NCBI RefSeq assembly: GCF_008801915.1
Contig: NZ_VZOV01000008.1
Location: 1 to 64,000, forward strand
Origin: Cupriavidus gilardii
GTDB taxonomy: Bacteria > Pseudomonadota > Gammaproteobacteria > Burkholderiales > Burkholderiaceae
Reading direction: 5' to 3'
Length of the DNA: 64,000 bases
This document shows, piece after piece, positions 20,702 through 29,655 of the stretch. Below the pieces are notes generated by a model, which saw only the letters and a program-made list of their open reading frames with translations, made no database searches and was not told the DNA's origin. The stretch's first letter is position 1. Every line of letters begins with the position of its first letter. Made by a program: the position numbers and the translations under genes.

Positions 20702-21567
20702 CACGACTCTCCAGCGTGGCCGGACACCGCCGCCACGTCCGATGCAGGGTTGGCGCTGGCAGGCAGCGCGCTCAGCGCACGCTGGCCGCGTTCGCCGAGG
20801 AAATATTCGCGGATGAAGGGATGGTCGATCTTCACCAGCTGCGGGATCGGCAGCGCGGCCAGCACCTTGCGGTCGGCCAGCACCGCGACGCGGTCGGACA
20901 GCGCGACCAGCGTGTCCAGATCGTGCGTGACCATCACCACCGTCAGCTTCAGTTCGCGCCGCAGTTCGCGGATCAGCGCGACATAGTCGTCCGACGCCAT
21001 CGGGTCCAGGCCCGCGGTGGGCTCGTCCAGGAACACCAGTTCCGGCTCCAGTGCCAGCGCGCGGGCCAGCGCCACGCGCTTGATCATGCCGCCGGACAGA
21101 TCGGCCGGCATCTTGTCGGCGTCGCGCGCCGACAGGCCGACCAGTTCGAGCTTGAGCAGCGACGCCTCGCAGATCAGATTGTCGGGAAGGCAGCGAAGTT
21201 CACGCAGCGGCAGCGCGATATTGTCGATCACCGACAGCGACGAGAACAGCGCGCCGCGCTGGAACTGCATGCCCCAGCGGTTGCGCATCCATTGCAGCCG
21301 CGCCGGATCGAGCCCGGCGAGGTCTTCGCCGAACAGCCGGATGGTGCCGGCGGTGGGGCGCTCCAGGCCGACGATCTGGCGCAGCAGCACGGTCTTGCCG
21401 GTACCCGAGCCGCCGACGATCGACAGCACCTCGTCGCGATAGACCTCCAGGTCCAGGCCATCATGGACGACGGTATCGCCGAAGCGCTTGACCAGGCCGC
21501 GTACCTCGATGATCGGCGTGCGTCCGCGTTGCGCGGTGTCCCGGCCGGTATCGACGATCGCCGTCAT
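20701..21567 (-). CDS. MCE-type ABC transporter ATP-binding protein (MlaF family)
   Basis: 288-aa ATPase with Walker A GGSGTGKT (52-59), signature LSGGMIKRVALARA (from 157), Walker B ELVFLDEPTAGLDP (from 176) and the switch histidine in VMVTHDLD. The LSGGM form is typical of MlaF-type ATPases. The start overlaps the permease stop (ATGA), and its stop overlaps the start region of the MCE gene, showing tight translational coupling. Confidence 0.95.
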   Translation of the reverse strand: MTAIVDTGRDTAQRGRTPIIEVRGLVKRFGDTVVHDGLDLEVYRDEVLSIVGGSGTGKTVLLRQIVGLERPTAGTIRLFGEDLAGLDPARLQWMRNRWGMQFQRGALFSSLSVIDNIALPLRELRCLPDNLICEASLLKLELVGLSARDADKMPADLSGGMIKRVALARALALEPELVFLDEPTAGLDPMASDDYVALIRELRRELKLTVVMVTHDLDTLVALSDRVAVLADRKVLAALPIPQLVKIDHPFIREYFLGERGQRALSALPASANPASDVAAVSGHAGES

Positions 21568-22688
21568 ATGCCGACATCCTTGAACAGGATCGCGAAGATC
21601 GCATCGGCCACGATCACCACGGTGATCGCGGTAACCACCGACGCGGTCGTCCCCTCGCCCAGGCTCTGGGTATTGGGTTTGATGCGCAGGCCGAAATGGC
21701 AGGCGGTCAGCGCGATCAGCATGCCGAAGGCCACGCCCTTGCCCAGGCCCAGCCACAGGTTCGCGACCGGCACCGCGTTGGGCAGTTCGCGCAGGAAGAA
21801 CACCGGGCTCAGGCCCAGCTGCATGTTCGAGGCCACCATGCCGCCGACCAGCGCCAGCAGCGCGGTCCAGGCGACCAGCAGCGGCATCGCCACGGCCAAC
21901 GCGATCGCGCGCGGCATGATCAGCCGGAAACTGTGCGAGATGCCCATCACCCGCATCGCGTCGAGCTCTTCGGTGACGCGCATCACGCCGATCTGCGCGG
22001 TGATCGCCGAGCCCGAGCGGCCGGCGACCAGGATCGCGGCCAGCACGGGCCCGAGCTCGCGGATCACCGACAGGCCGAGGATATTGACGATGAAGACGCT
22101 GGCGCCGTAGGTCCGCAGCTGGTTGGCCAGCAGATAGGCCAGCACCACGCCGATCAGGAACCCCACCAGCGCGGTGATGCCCAGCGCCTTGTAGCCGATG
22201 CTGTAGACGTTGGCCGAGATCTCGCGCCACGGGCCGCGCCGCGGCGCGGCGGCGAAGCGCAGCAGGTCCAGCGACAGCTGGCCCAGCATCGCGACGCCGT
22301 TGCCGAGCTGCGAGAACAGCGACAGCATCGACGCGCCCAGCAGCGTGATCGGGTTGAAGCGGTCGACCATCCGTTTTTTCCAGCCGTGCCGCCGCACCGC
22401 GGCGATCCGCTCGAACGCGCGGCGCTGGCCGTCGGTGGCCTCGAGATGGGCCGGAAACCTTTCGCCCCAGGCCTGCCACAACAACTGCGCGCCGATATGG
22501 TCGAGCCGGCCGATGCCGCCCAGCTGCCAGCGCGACGTGCCGGGAACGAGGGCCTGCAGCTGCCGGCGCAGGTCATGGGCGCAGCGCTCCTGCGCCAGCG
22601 ACAGCGCGGTCCAGTCTCCCTGCAACTGCACGGCGGCAGTGCCGTCCTGTTGCGTGACAGCGATGTCCGGCTTCGTATAGCGTTCCAA
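21564..22688 (-). CDS. MlaE-family ABC permease with N-terminal STAS-like domain
   Basis: 374 aa: residues 1-75 resemble a STAS-like domain ([14 protein letters not shown] ... [13 protein letters not shown]), and the rest is an MlaE permease with five or so transmembrane spans and the conserved [41 protein letters not shown] motif region (residues 215-255). In E. coli Mla, STAS (MlaB) is a separate gene; here it is fused. First gene of the lipid-transport operon, divergent from birA. Confidence 0.93.
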   Translation of the reverse strand: MERYTKPDIAVTQQDGTAAVQLQGDWTALSLAQERCAHDLRRQLQALVPGTSRWQLGGIGRLDHIGAQLLWQAWGERFPAHLEATDGQRRAFERIAAVRRHGWKKRMVDRFNPITLLGASMLSLFSQLGNGVAMLGQLSLDLLRFAAAPRRGPWREISANVYSIGYKALGITALVGFLIGVVLAYLLANQLRTYGASVFIVNILGLSVIRELGPVLAAILVAGRSGSAITAQIGVMRVTEELDAMRVMGISHSFRLIMPRAIALAVAMPLLVAWTALLALVGGMVASNMQLGLSPVFFLRELPNAVPVANLWLGLGKGVAFGMLIALTACHFGLRIKPNTQSLGEGTTASVVTAITVVIVADAIFAILFKDVGI

Positions 22689-22817
22689 TGGCTGACCGAT
22701 GTAAGGTGCGAAAGCCGATTTTAAGCCACGCGCCGGCAGGCGCCAAAGTGGACGCGGCTACAATGCGCATGGCCCGATATCGTCGGCCGCCGCCGATTTC
22801 CTGCCTCCTCCGCCCGC

Positions 22818-23732
22818 ATGACCACCGCCCCCACCGATTTTTCGGCCGATTCCTCCGCCGATCTCCCCACGCCTTCCCTCTCGTTGCCGCCTGCCTGGCG
22901 CATCGATCCGGTACGCCTGCGGGCGGCACTGGTCGAGGACGCGGCGCAGTGGCAACTCGAGATCGTCGACGAGACCGGCTCGACCAACGCCGACCTGGTT
23001 CAGGCCTGCCGGCGCACGCCGTGGGCCGAGGCAGACATGCTGCCGGCCGGCATGCTGCGGCTCGCCTACCGGCAGACCGCCGGACGCGGGCGCCAGGGAC
23101 GGCCCTGGCAGGGCCAGGCGGGCATGACGTTCTCCGTCGCGCTGCCGCTGGCGCTGCCGCCGGCGCGGCTGGCCGGTCTCAGTTTGGCGGTCGGGCTGGC
23201 GCTGGCCGAGGCGCTGAACGACGTCGATGCCCGGCTGGGCAAGGCGGTCGGCCTCAAGTGGCCGAACGATCTGCAGATCGACGGCCGCAAGCTGGCGGGC
23301 ATCCTGATCGAGTCGGTGCCCGCGGGTCCGCAGCGGGTATGGGCGGTGGTCGGCATCGGCCTGAACCTGGTGCGCGATGCCGCGATGGAGGCCGCGCTCG
23401 GCCGCTCTCTGGCCGGCGTCACCGAATGCACGGACCGATTCGGTCCGCGGCATGGGCCGACCGATCTGCTGGCGGCGGTGCTGAACCGGCTGGCGGCGAT
23501 GCGCAACGCCTTTCTCGCCGACGGCTTCGCGCCGATGGCGCGGCGCTGGTCGGCGCGCGACGCCTATCGCGACCAGCCGGTGCGGCTGCTGCACGACGGC
23601 GCGGTGCAGGCCGAGGGCATGGCGCGCGGCGTCGATGGCGAAGGCCATCTGCTGCTGGAGACGGCAAGCGGGTTGCAGCGGATCGCGTCGGGCGAACTGT
23701 CGCTGCGGCCCGCCAGCGAGGGGGCGCGATGA
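22818..23732 (+). CDS. birA: Biotin--[acetyl-CoA-carboxylase] ligase BirA
   Basis: Activates biotin with ATP and attaches it to BCCP. 304 aa without the N-terminal repressor helix-turn-helix of the E. coli type, so enzyme only. Catalytic motifs: [10 protein letters not shown] (51-60), biotin/ATP loop GRGRQGRPW (89-97), and KWPND (147-151) followed by [10 protein letters not shown]. The stop overlaps the coaX start (ATGA). A TACAAT hexamer at 22759-22764 is a possible -10 box. Confidence 0.95.
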   Translation: MTTAPTDFSADSSADLPTPSLSLPPAWRIDPVRLRAALVEDAAQWQLEIVDETGSTNADLVQACRRTPWAEADMLPAGMLRLAYRQTAGRGRQGRPWQGQAGMTFSVALPLALPPARLAGLSLAVGLALAEALNDVDARLGKAVGLKWPNDLQIDGRKLAGILIESVPAGPQRVWAVVGIGLNLVRDAAMEAALGRSLAGVTECTDRFGPRHGPTDLLAAVLNRLAAMRNAFLADGFAPMARRWSARDAYRDQPVRLLHDGAVQAEGMARGVDGEGHLLLETASGLQRIASGELSLRPASEGAR

Positions 23733-24622
23733 GCGCGCTCGCCAATGCGAATGCGAGTGCGGATGCCGATGCCGATGCCAAGGCGGGCGGCACCGTGCTG
23801 CTGATCGATATCGGCAATACCCGCTTGAAGTGGGCCTGGTGCGGCGCGCATTCGCCAGGCGCCGCGCCCTCCGGTGCGTTGCCGGTGCCGTGGCGCGCCG
23901 CCGGCGCCTGCGGGCACGAAGCCCTGCCCACCCTCGCCGCGGACTGGCGCGCCTTGGCCGATGCCGAAGGCGCACCGCGCGGTGTCTGGATCAGCAACGT
24001 GGCCGGGCCCGTCATCGCGGCCGAGGTCGACGCCTTGCTGGCCGATGCCTTCGGCGCTCCGCCGGCGGTGCACTGGGCCCGCGCCACCGCGTCGCACGGC
24101 ACGCTGGACAACGGCTATCGCGAACCGAGCCAGTTGGGCGTCGACCGCTGGGTCGGCGCGATTGGCGCGCGCCGCCATCTGCCCGAGGGCCATCTGCTGA
24201 TCGTCACGGCGGGCACCGCGACGACGATCGACGTGGTGCTGGCGCCGGGCAGCGCCGGCGCCGGCACGCCGGCGCGCTCCCGCTTCGCCGGCGGCATGAT
24301 CCTGCCGGGGCTGGCGTTGATGATGGGATCGCTGGCGCGCAATACCGCGCAGTTGCCGGCGGTCGAGATTGCCGAGGCCCAGGCCATGGCGGCGTGGGCG
24401 GACAACACCCGCGACGCGATCGCCGCGGGCTGCCTGGCGGCGCAGGCCGGCGCGATCGAACGGGCCTGGAGCGCGCTGACGCGGCGCGGTCCGGCCCGCT
24501 GCCTGCTGTCGGGCGGCGCGCGCGAGGCGCTGGCCGGCGCGCTGACGCTGCCGTTCGAGCGGCACGAGAACCTGGTGTTGCTGGGGTTGTCGGTGATGGC
24601 CGCGCAGCAGCGCGCGAGCTGA
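23729..24622 (+). CDS. coaX: Type III pantothenate kinase CoaX
   Basis: First enzyme of coenzyme A synthesis, 297 aa. ASKHA-fold motifs: [14 protein letters not shown] (P-loop 1, from residue 24), ELGVDRW-type text [14 protein letters not shown], and [11 protein letters not shown] (P-loop 2). The first 20 residues are an Ala/Asn/Asp repeat ([15 protein letters not shown]) absent from normal CoaX and encoded by hexamer repeats. birA-coaX pairing with ATGA overlap is typical of this order. Confidence 0.96.
   Translation: MSALANANASADADADAKAGGTVLLIDIGNTRLKWAWCGAHSPGAAPSGALPVPWRAAGACGHEALPTLAADWRALADAEGAPRGVWISNVAGPVIAAEVDALLADAFGAPPAVHWARATASHGTLDNGYREPSQLGVDRWVGAIGARRHLPEGHLLIVTAGTATTIDVVLAPGSAGAGTPARSRFAGGMILPGLALMMGSLARNTAQLPAVEIAEAQAMAAWADNTRDAIAAGCLAAQAGAIERAWSALTRRGPARCLLSGGAREALAGALTLPFERHENLVLLGLSVMAAQQRAS
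23741..23785 (+). repeat. Hexamer tandem repeat at the coaX N-terminus
   Basis: Seven degenerate 6-bp units (GCCAAT, GCGAAT, GCGAGT, GCGGAT, GCCGAT, GCCGAT, GCCAAG) encode an Ala-Asx dipeptide repeat at residues 5-18 of CoaX. This is in-frame slippage in an N-terminal extension. Confidence 0.85.
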
Positions 24623-24666
24623 AGACCCGCGCCGCTCGATGGGCGGGTGGCGGACCGCCGGCGGCT

Positions 24667-25167
24667 TCAGCCGCCTTGCCTGACCTTGTGCAGCAGCTTG
24701 GTGGTCGAACGGTCGTGCAGGAAGGGGATCGCGCGGGCCTGGCCGCCCCAGCTGCGCACCAGCCGGGTCTCTTCGAGCGTATCGATGTCGTAGTCGCCGC
24801 CCTTGACGTAGATGTCGGGGCGTACCAGCCGGATCAGCTCGACCGGTGTCTTCTCGCCGAACATCAGCACCAGGTCGACCGACTCGAGCGCGGCCAGCAG
24901 CGCCATGCGGTCGGCCTCGCCATTGAGCGGGCGGTCGTCGCCCTTGCCCAGCATCCGCACCGAGGCGTCGCTGTTGACGCCGACCACCAGGCAGGCGCCC
25001 AGCTCGCGTGCCTGGGCCAGATAGGTGGCATGGCCGCGATGCAGGATGTCGAACACGCCGTTGGTAAACACCATCGGGCGCGGCAAGGCCGCCAGGCGCC
25101 GTTGCAGCGCCTGGGGATCGTCGGTCGAAGCGAGCTTGGCCTCGAAGGCCGGAGGGGACAGCGTCAT
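24667..25167 (-). CDS. rfaE2: D-glycero-beta-D-manno-heptose 1-phosphate adenylyltransferase
   Basis: Makes ADP-heptose for the lipopolysaccharide inner core. 166 aa, the separate C-terminal half of the E. coli HldE bifunctional enzyme. Nucleotidyltransferase motif VFTNGVFDILHRGHATYL (HxGH type) and the conserved VVGVNSDASVRMLGKGDDRP, VDLVLMFGEKTP, PDIYVKGGDYD. The ATG at 25167 is preferred to one at 25215, which would overlap the preceding gene. Convergent with coaX. Confidence 0.94.
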   Translation of the reverse strand: MTLSPPAFEAKLASTDDPQALQRRLAALPRPMVFTNGVFDILHRGHATYLAQARELGACLVVGVNSDASVRMLGKGDDRPLNGEADRMALLAALESVDLVLMFGEKTPVELIRLVRPDIYVKGGDYDIDTLEETRLVRSWGGQARAIPFLHDRSTTKLLHKVRQGG

Positions 25168-25186
25168 CGCAAGGACGGCGCCGGTG

Positions 25187-26050
25187 TCAGGCTTCGGCGG
25201 GCTTGGTGCCGCCATTGGCCTGCAGCCGCGCGTTCAGTTCCTTGCGATAGCGGTTCAGGTCCTGCACGGTCTCGAAGGTGCGCTCGAACAGCAGCGACAT
25301 GTTGTGCAGGATGCGGTCGATGACCTTCTTCTCCCAGCCTTCGTCGAAGCGGATCTGCTTGTCCAGCCAGTGCTCGAGCCAGTCCGGATCGGGCAGGCGC
25401 GACTGCACGGTGTCGTTCGGGAACAGCGCCTTGTTGACGTGCAGATTGGTCGGGTGCAGCGGCTTCTCGGTGCGGCGCGCCGATGCCATCAGCACGCCGA
25501 TCTTGGCGAAGGCCGAGCGCGCGTTGTCGCCGAACTGGTTCAGGTATTTCTTCATGTAGCGCAGGTAGGCGCCGCCATGGCGGGCCTCGTCCTGCGACAG
25601 CGTGCGGTAGATATGCTTGATCACCGGCTCGGTGTGCCATTCGGCGGCACGGCGATACCAGTGGTTCAGGCGGATTTCGCCGCAGAAATGCAGCATCAGC
25701 GTTTCCAGCGGCGGCGCCGGATCGAATTCGAAGCGCACGGCGTGCAGTTCTTCCTCGGTCGGGACCAGATCCGGGCGGAAGCGGCGCAGGTATTCCATCA
25801 GCACCAGCGAATGCTTCTGCTCCTCAAAGAACCACACGCTCATGAACGCCGAAAAGTCGGAGTCGTGGCGGTTGTCGCGCAGGAACATTTCGGTGGCCGG
25901 CAGGGCGGACCACTCGGTGATCGCGTTCATGCGGATGGTTTTCGCCTGATCGTCCGTCAGCAGGCTGGCATCGAAGGAATCCCAGGGGATGTCCTTGTCC
26001 ATATGCCAGCGGACCGCTTCCAGCGATTTGAACAGTTCGGGGTAGAGCAT
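25187..26050 (-). CDS. Diiron ferritin-like / acyl-ACP-desaturase-like protein
   Basis: 287-aa helical protein with two ExxH metal motifs, E77-QK-H80 (FFEEQKHSLVLMEY) and E155-AR-H158 (SQDEARHGGAYLRYMKK), plus glutamates E46 or E54 and E125 on the partner helices: the four-helix diiron layout of ferritin-like superfamily oxidases. Not a storage ferritin by length; closer to desaturase or N-oxygenase-type diiron proteins, exact reaction unknown. A candidate Fur box lies 34-52 bp upstream of the start, consistent with iron-linked control. rfaE2 follows 19 bp downstream. Confidence 0.8.
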   Translation of the reverse strand: MLYPELFKSLEAVRWHMDKDIPWDSFDASLLTDDQAKTIRMNAITEWSALPATEMFLRDNRHDSDFSAFMSVWFFEEQKHSLVLMEYLRRFRPDLVPTEEELHAVRFEFDPAPPLETLMLHFCGEIRLNHWYRRAAEWHTEPVIKHIYRTLSQDEARHGGAYLRYMKKYLNQFGDNARSAFAKIGVLMASARRTEKPLHPTNLHVNKALFPNDTVQSRLPDPDWLEHWLDKQIRFDEGWEKKVIDRILHNMSLLFERTFETVQDLNRYRKELNARLQANGGTKPAEA

Positions 26051-26083
26051 GGTAAGCCTTTGAAATTACGGGCAGATTCTACC

Positions 26084-26102
26084 AGATGCGAATCATTCCT
26101 AT
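26084..26102. promoter_or_regulatory. Candidate Fur box upstream of the diiron protein
   Basis: The 19-bp stretch centred on GCGAATCATTC resembles the beta-proteobacterial form of the Fur consensus (repeats of NATA/TNAT hexamers around AATCATT). It sits where a promoter for the minus-strand gene at 26050 would be. Match judged by eye only. Confidence 0.5.
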
Positions 26103-26224
26103 AGACCTTTTGCTGCCCGTTCGCAAGTTGCCCTGCGAACGGTTCGATGCCGCCCGCCAATGGCGGACCGGGCAGCAGCCTGCCACAGTCAGCTGTCGCC
26201 ACTGTGAAAACCGCGGAAAACGCG

Positions 26225-27460
26225 TCAGGCCAGCGCCGAGGCGGGCGGAGAGCCGGCCTCGCTGATCGCCGGCGTGCTGCCCGCGGCCGGCGTGCCGGGG
26301 ATCACGCCATAGAGAAAAGCGGCCAGTTCGTCGCCCTGCGCCTGCGCATCGCGCTCGCCGAGTGCGATCAGCGCCTGCGTGAACTCGGGCTCGAACAGCA
26401 GGTAGCTAGCAAATGCCGCGCCTTTCGCCTCGGTGCCGCCCAGCGGCGCGAGCAGCGCGCGCACGGTGCGGGGAAGCCGCTTGACGTGCTCGATCGCCAG
26501 CGCCTCGATCGGCTCGCTCGGCGCGATCGTCATCACCTGCACCGGGCGCCAGCCCTCGCGATCGTTGGCGATCTCCGGCATCCGCGAGAGCAGCGTGTTG
26601 ATGTGCTGCAGCCGCTCGAGATCCGTCGACAGCCCGTCCAGGAAGATGCTGGCCAGTGCCTGGCCGCCGACCTGCGCCAGCGACGGATAGCCGCCCGCCG
26701 GCACGGTGTCGTACCAGCCGGCGCGCGGCGCCGAGGCCGCGCCGATCGCCAGGATGCGCGAGGCGCCGAGATGGATGGCCGGCGACAGCGGCGACATCTG
26801 CCGCATGGTGCCGTCGCCGAACCACTCGTGATGGCCGTCGAGTTCCAGCGGCGTGGCGGGAAACAGGAAGGGAATCGACGACGAGGCCAGCAGATGATCG
26901 ACGCCGATGCGCGCCTCCACGGCGACGCGCTGGCTGCGGCGCCAGGGCTGGATACGGCGGTGCGACTGGTAGAAGGTCACGTGCCGGCCGGTCGAATACG
27001 ACAGCGCGGTGATCGCCAGCGCCTGCAGGTGTCCGGCGTCGAGGCTGGTCTGCACGCGCTCGGGATCGAACAGCTCGCTCAGCAGGCTGTCCAGCGGCTT
27101 GTTGTCGAACAGCGCGCGCGGCGCGTGCTGCAGCGCCCAGCCGACCGCCAGCGCCGACATCCAGCGCGCGCCCGAGATGCCGACGCGCAGCACGTCGGTG
27201 CGGTAGACGTCCTCGGCATGGATGCTGGACCACAGCCCGGCCAGCGTTTCGGTGGCGCGATCGAAGTCGCCGGCATCGATCGCCAGGCCCGCGCCGTTGA
27301 TCGCGCCGGCCGAGGTGCCGCAGACCACGTCGAAGGGATTGTGCGTCCCCACGCCATGGCGGGCGGCGATGCGTGCGATGCCGCGCAGCACGCCGGCCTG
27401 GTAGGCGGCGCGCGCGCCGCCGCCCATCAGGATCACCGCGGTGGTCTTGCTCGCTGCCAA
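26225..27460 (-). CDS. Patatin-like phospholipase
   Basis: 411-aa acyl hydrolase. Oxyanion loop GGGARAAYQAG (13-23), nucleophile elbow GTSAG with S50, and the catalytic aspartate D216 in FGDGT, completing the Ser-Asp dyad. No signal peptide. The start is a TTG at 27460 preceded by GGAGG. It lies 15 bp after phaM on the same strand, so it may act near storage granules or on membrane lipids; that link is inference. Confidence 0.9.
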   Translation of the reverse strand: MAASKTTAVILMGGGARAAYQAGVLRGIARIAARHGVGTHNPFDVVCGTSAGAINGAGLAIDAGDFDRATETLAGLWSSIHAEDVYRTDVLRVGISGARWMSALAVGWALQHAPRALFDNKPLDSLLSELFDPERVQTSLDAGHLQALAITALSYSTGRHVTFYQSHRRIQPWRRSQRVAVEARIGVDHLLASSSIPFLFPATPLELDGHHEWFGDGTMRQMSPLSPAIHLGASRILAIGAASAPRAGWYDTVPAGGYPSLAQVGGQALASIFLDGLSTDLERLQHINTLLSRMPEIANDREGWRPVQVMTIAPSEPIEALAIEHVKRLPRTVRALLAPLGGTEAKGAAFASYLLFEPEFTQALIALGERDAQAQGDELAAFLYGVIPGTPAAGSTPAISEAGSPPASALA

Positions 27461-27474
27461 GGCGCCTCCGGGTG

Positions 27475-28521
27475 TCAGTGTCCGTTGTTGGCCTTGCCAC
27501 GGCGCGCGGGCTTCGCGCTCTTGCCGGCCGGCGCCGCGCCATTCGAGGGGCCATTCGAGGGGCCATTGGTGGCGCCGTTGGTGGCGGCATTGGTGGCGCC
27601 ATTCGTGCCGGCATTCGTGCCGGCATTCGCGCCGGCCTTCGCACCGCGGCCTGTCCCGCCCGTGGTGCCGTCGTTTGCCGCGCGGGTCGCCCTGCTGCCC
27701 GCGGCCTTCGCCGCCGTCCTGGTGCGGCCCTTGGCCGTCGGCTTCGCGGAGCCCTTGCCGGACTGCGCCGGCTGTTCCGGTTCGCTCGCGCCCGCGGTAC
27801 CCGCCTGGCCGCTGCCCTGGGCCGCCGCGCCGGTGCCCGGCTGGCCGGCGCCGAAGGCGCCCAGATTGTTCAGCGACGCGAGGCTCGCGGCGGCGGCGCT
27901 GCTGGCGATCTGATTGAACTGCTGCTGCAGCATGTCCCACCACAGATTGGCCTGTGGCGGCGGCGCGGCGCCGGTCGACTGCGATGTCCGGCCTGCTTGC
28001 GCGGCCTGCTGCCCGCCGCCCGCGGGGGGCGCCTCATGGTCCGGCGGGCTCTGGTCGCCGTCATCATCGTCATCCTGGTCCGGCGTGGCCTCCATCTCGG
28101 CCATGTCGGCCAGATCGCTGGGATCGATGCCTTCGGCGCCGGCGGCGGGCTGTGCTGGCGGCGGTGAAGCCGGACGCCGCGGCGGTGCCGCGCTGGGGGC
28201 GTTGGCCGCCCGTGCGACGTTTTCCATCGCGCTCTGCAAGGCCTCCGGCGACAGCGCCTCGCCGACCGTCTTCAGCGCGACCAGCGTCGCGCGCTGGACC
28301 TCGAGGCCCTGGATCGTCGTTCGCAGCAGATTGGCGTTCAGCTGCAGCCAGCTTTCGACTGCCTTCAGGTCGTGGATGCGCTTGTCGACCTCGTCCAGAT
28401 CCATCGGCGGCGTCATCGCCTGCAGGCCCGGCATCAGCCCGGTCGGCATGCCGGCCGCGTTGCCCCACATCTTGCGCAGAAATTCGAAGCCGTCGTTGAA
28501 ATCGGGTATCTGTCCAAACAT
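27475..28521 (-). CDS. phaM: PhaM-family polyhydroxyalkanoate granule-associated protein
   Basis: 348 aa. The N-terminus (MFGQIPDFNDGFEFLRKMWG, then PPMDLDEVDKRIHDLKAVESWLQLNANLLRTTIQGLEVQRATL) is the PhaM signature; PhaM of Cupriavidus activates PHA synthase and tethers granules to the nucleoid. The middle is Pro/Ala/Asp-rich. The C-terminus is Lys/Arg/Ala-rich, histone H1-like and DNA-binding in type, with a repeat of Asn-Gly-Ala-Thr units encoded by 12-bp tandem repeats. It is longer than the roughly 260 aa of the studied PhaM, mainly through this repeat tail. Confidence 0.85.
   Translation of the reverse strand: MFGQIPDFNDGFEFLRKMWGNAAGMPTGLMPGLQAMTPPMDLDEVDKRIHDLKAVESWLQLNANLLRTTIQGLEVQRATLVALKTVGEALSPEALQSAMENVARAANAPSAAPPRRPASPPPAQPAAGAEGIDPSDLADMAEMEATPDQDDDDDGDQSPPDHEAPPAGGGQQAAQAGRTSQSTGAAPPPQANLWWDMLQQQFNQIASSAAAASLASLNNLGAFGAGQPGTGAAAQGSGQAGTAGASEPEQPAQSGKGSAKPTAKGRTRTAAKAAGSRATRAANDGTTGGTGRGAKAGANAGTNAGTNGATNAATNGATNGPSNGPSNGAAPAGKSAKPARRGKANNGH
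27540..27635 (-). repeat. Eight 12-bp tandem repeats in the phaM C-terminus
   Basis: Units read on the + strand: CATTCGAGGGGC twice, CATTGGTGGCGC, CGTTGGTGGCGG, CATTGGTGGCGC, CATTCGTGCCGG twice, CATTCGCGCCGG. Each is four codons, so copy number can change without frameshift, lengthening or shortening the flexible tail. Confidence 0.93.
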
Positions 28522-28573
28522 GGTCTGTGCTCCGCGGTGGGGCGATCGTCATCGGTGGGCGGCACGCGCAGAC

Positions 28574-29497
28574 TTAGTCGCCAAAGCGCGGCGGCCGCTT
28601 CTCGCGCAGGCTGGCCACGCCTTCCCGGACATCGGGTCCGGCGAAGCCCATGAACTCGAGCGCCAGCGAGGTATCGAAGGCGGGCCCGGCCATGCGCAGC
28701 CAGTTGTTCAGCGCGTACTTGGTCCAGCGGATCGCGCTCTGCGACCCTTCGGCGAGCCGGTTGGCGATCTCGAAGGCCTTGGCGACCAGCTCGCTCTCGT
28801 CGACCGCCAGCGAGACCAGGCCGATGCGCTCGGCTTCCTCGCCGCTGACCGACTCGCACAGCATCAGATAGTACTTGGCCTTGGCCATGCCGCACAGCAA
28901 CGGCCAGACGATCGCGGCGTGGTCGCCGGCGGCGACGCCCAGCCGTGTATGGCCGTCGACGATGCGCGCGGTGCGCGCCGCGATCGAGATATCGGCCAGC
29001 AGCCCCGCCACCAGTCCGGCGCCGACCGCGGGACCGTGCATCGCCGAGACCACCGGCTTGTCGCAGTTGATCACGTTGTAGACGAGGTCGCGCGCCTCGT
29101 GCCAGACGCGCGAACGGGTCTCGAAATCGTTGGCCATGTCCTCGACCAGCGCCAGGTCGCCGCCGGCCGAGAAGCCCTTGCCCTCGCCGCGGATCAGCGC
29201 GACCCGGATCTCGGGATCGGCCGACACATCGCGCCAGATCTCGGCCAGCTCGCGGTGCATGTTGGCGTCGGCGGTGGCCAGCTTGCGGTTGGCCGACTGT
29301 TGGGCGCCCATCACGATCTCGAGGATGGGGCCGTGCTGGCGCAGCGTCAGCGCCTGATAGCGGGCGTAGCGTTCGGAAGGCCCGGTGCCGTTGGTGCCGA
29401 CGGTGGCGGCCGAGGCAGCGGCTGGAGTGGTGGCAGCAGTGGCGGCAGCAGTGGCGGATGGAGTGGCGGCGGGAGTGGCGGCGGAAGGGGCGTTCAT
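28574..29497 (-). CDS. Enoyl-CoA hydratase/isomerase (crotonase) family protein
   Basis: 307 aa. Crotonase core with both oxyanion-hole segments: [12 protein letters not shown] and [11 protein letters not shown]; the following [25 protein letters not shown] occupies the place of the catalytic-glutamate region, with D/H instead of the usual E, so hydratase activity is not assured. The first 35 residues are an Ala/Thr/Pro repeat extension encoded by 12-bp tandem repeats. Substrate unknown; it lies after an FAH-family gene, so a catabolic role is likely. Confidence 0.88.
   Translation of the reverse strand: MNAPSAATPAATPSATAAATAATTPAAASAATVGTNGTGPSERYARYQALTLRQHGPILEIVMGAQQSANRKLATADANMHRELAEIWRDVSADPEIRVALIRGEGKGFSAGGDLALVEDMANDFETRSRVWHEARDLVYNVINCDKPVVSAMHGPAVGAGLVAGLLADISIAARTARIVDGHTRLGVAAGDHAAIVWPLLCGMAKAKYYLMLCESVSGEEAERIGLVSLAVDESELVAKAFEIANRLAEGSQSAIRWTKYALNNWLRMAGPAFDTSLALEFMGFAGPDVREGVASLREKRPPRFGD
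29409..29492 (-). repeat. Seven 12-bp tandem repeats encoding the crotonase N-terminus
   Basis: Degenerate 12-mers (for example GCAGCAGTGGCG at 29433-29444 and 29445-29456, GATGGAGTGGCG, GCGGGAGTGGCG) tile 29409-29492. They encode the low-complexity Ala/Thr/Pro leader of the crotonase and preserve the frame. Confidence 0.88.
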
Positions 29498-29655
29498 GGC
29501 GGCGCGGACTCGTGGCGGACGGGTTGAGGGCGCGGCAGGCTGCCGCGGCGGCGCCCGACAGGAAAGGGAGCACGGGGACCGGAGGCGGGCCCCGCGGCCA
29601 TTCCCCAACCGGGCGGTCGGGGAATTATAGGCGCATCGCCGCCGCGATCGCCGCG

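Noticed and set aside
27540-29492. Repeat arrays considered as CRISPR
   Set aside because: Units of 12 bp are contiguous without spacers and lie inside coding sequence; no cas genes are present.
27914-29527. Long plus-strand open frame opposite phaM and crotonase
   Set aside because: High G+C makes long antisense frames common; composition is Arg/Ser/Gly-rich and matches no family, while the opposite strand has recognised proteins.
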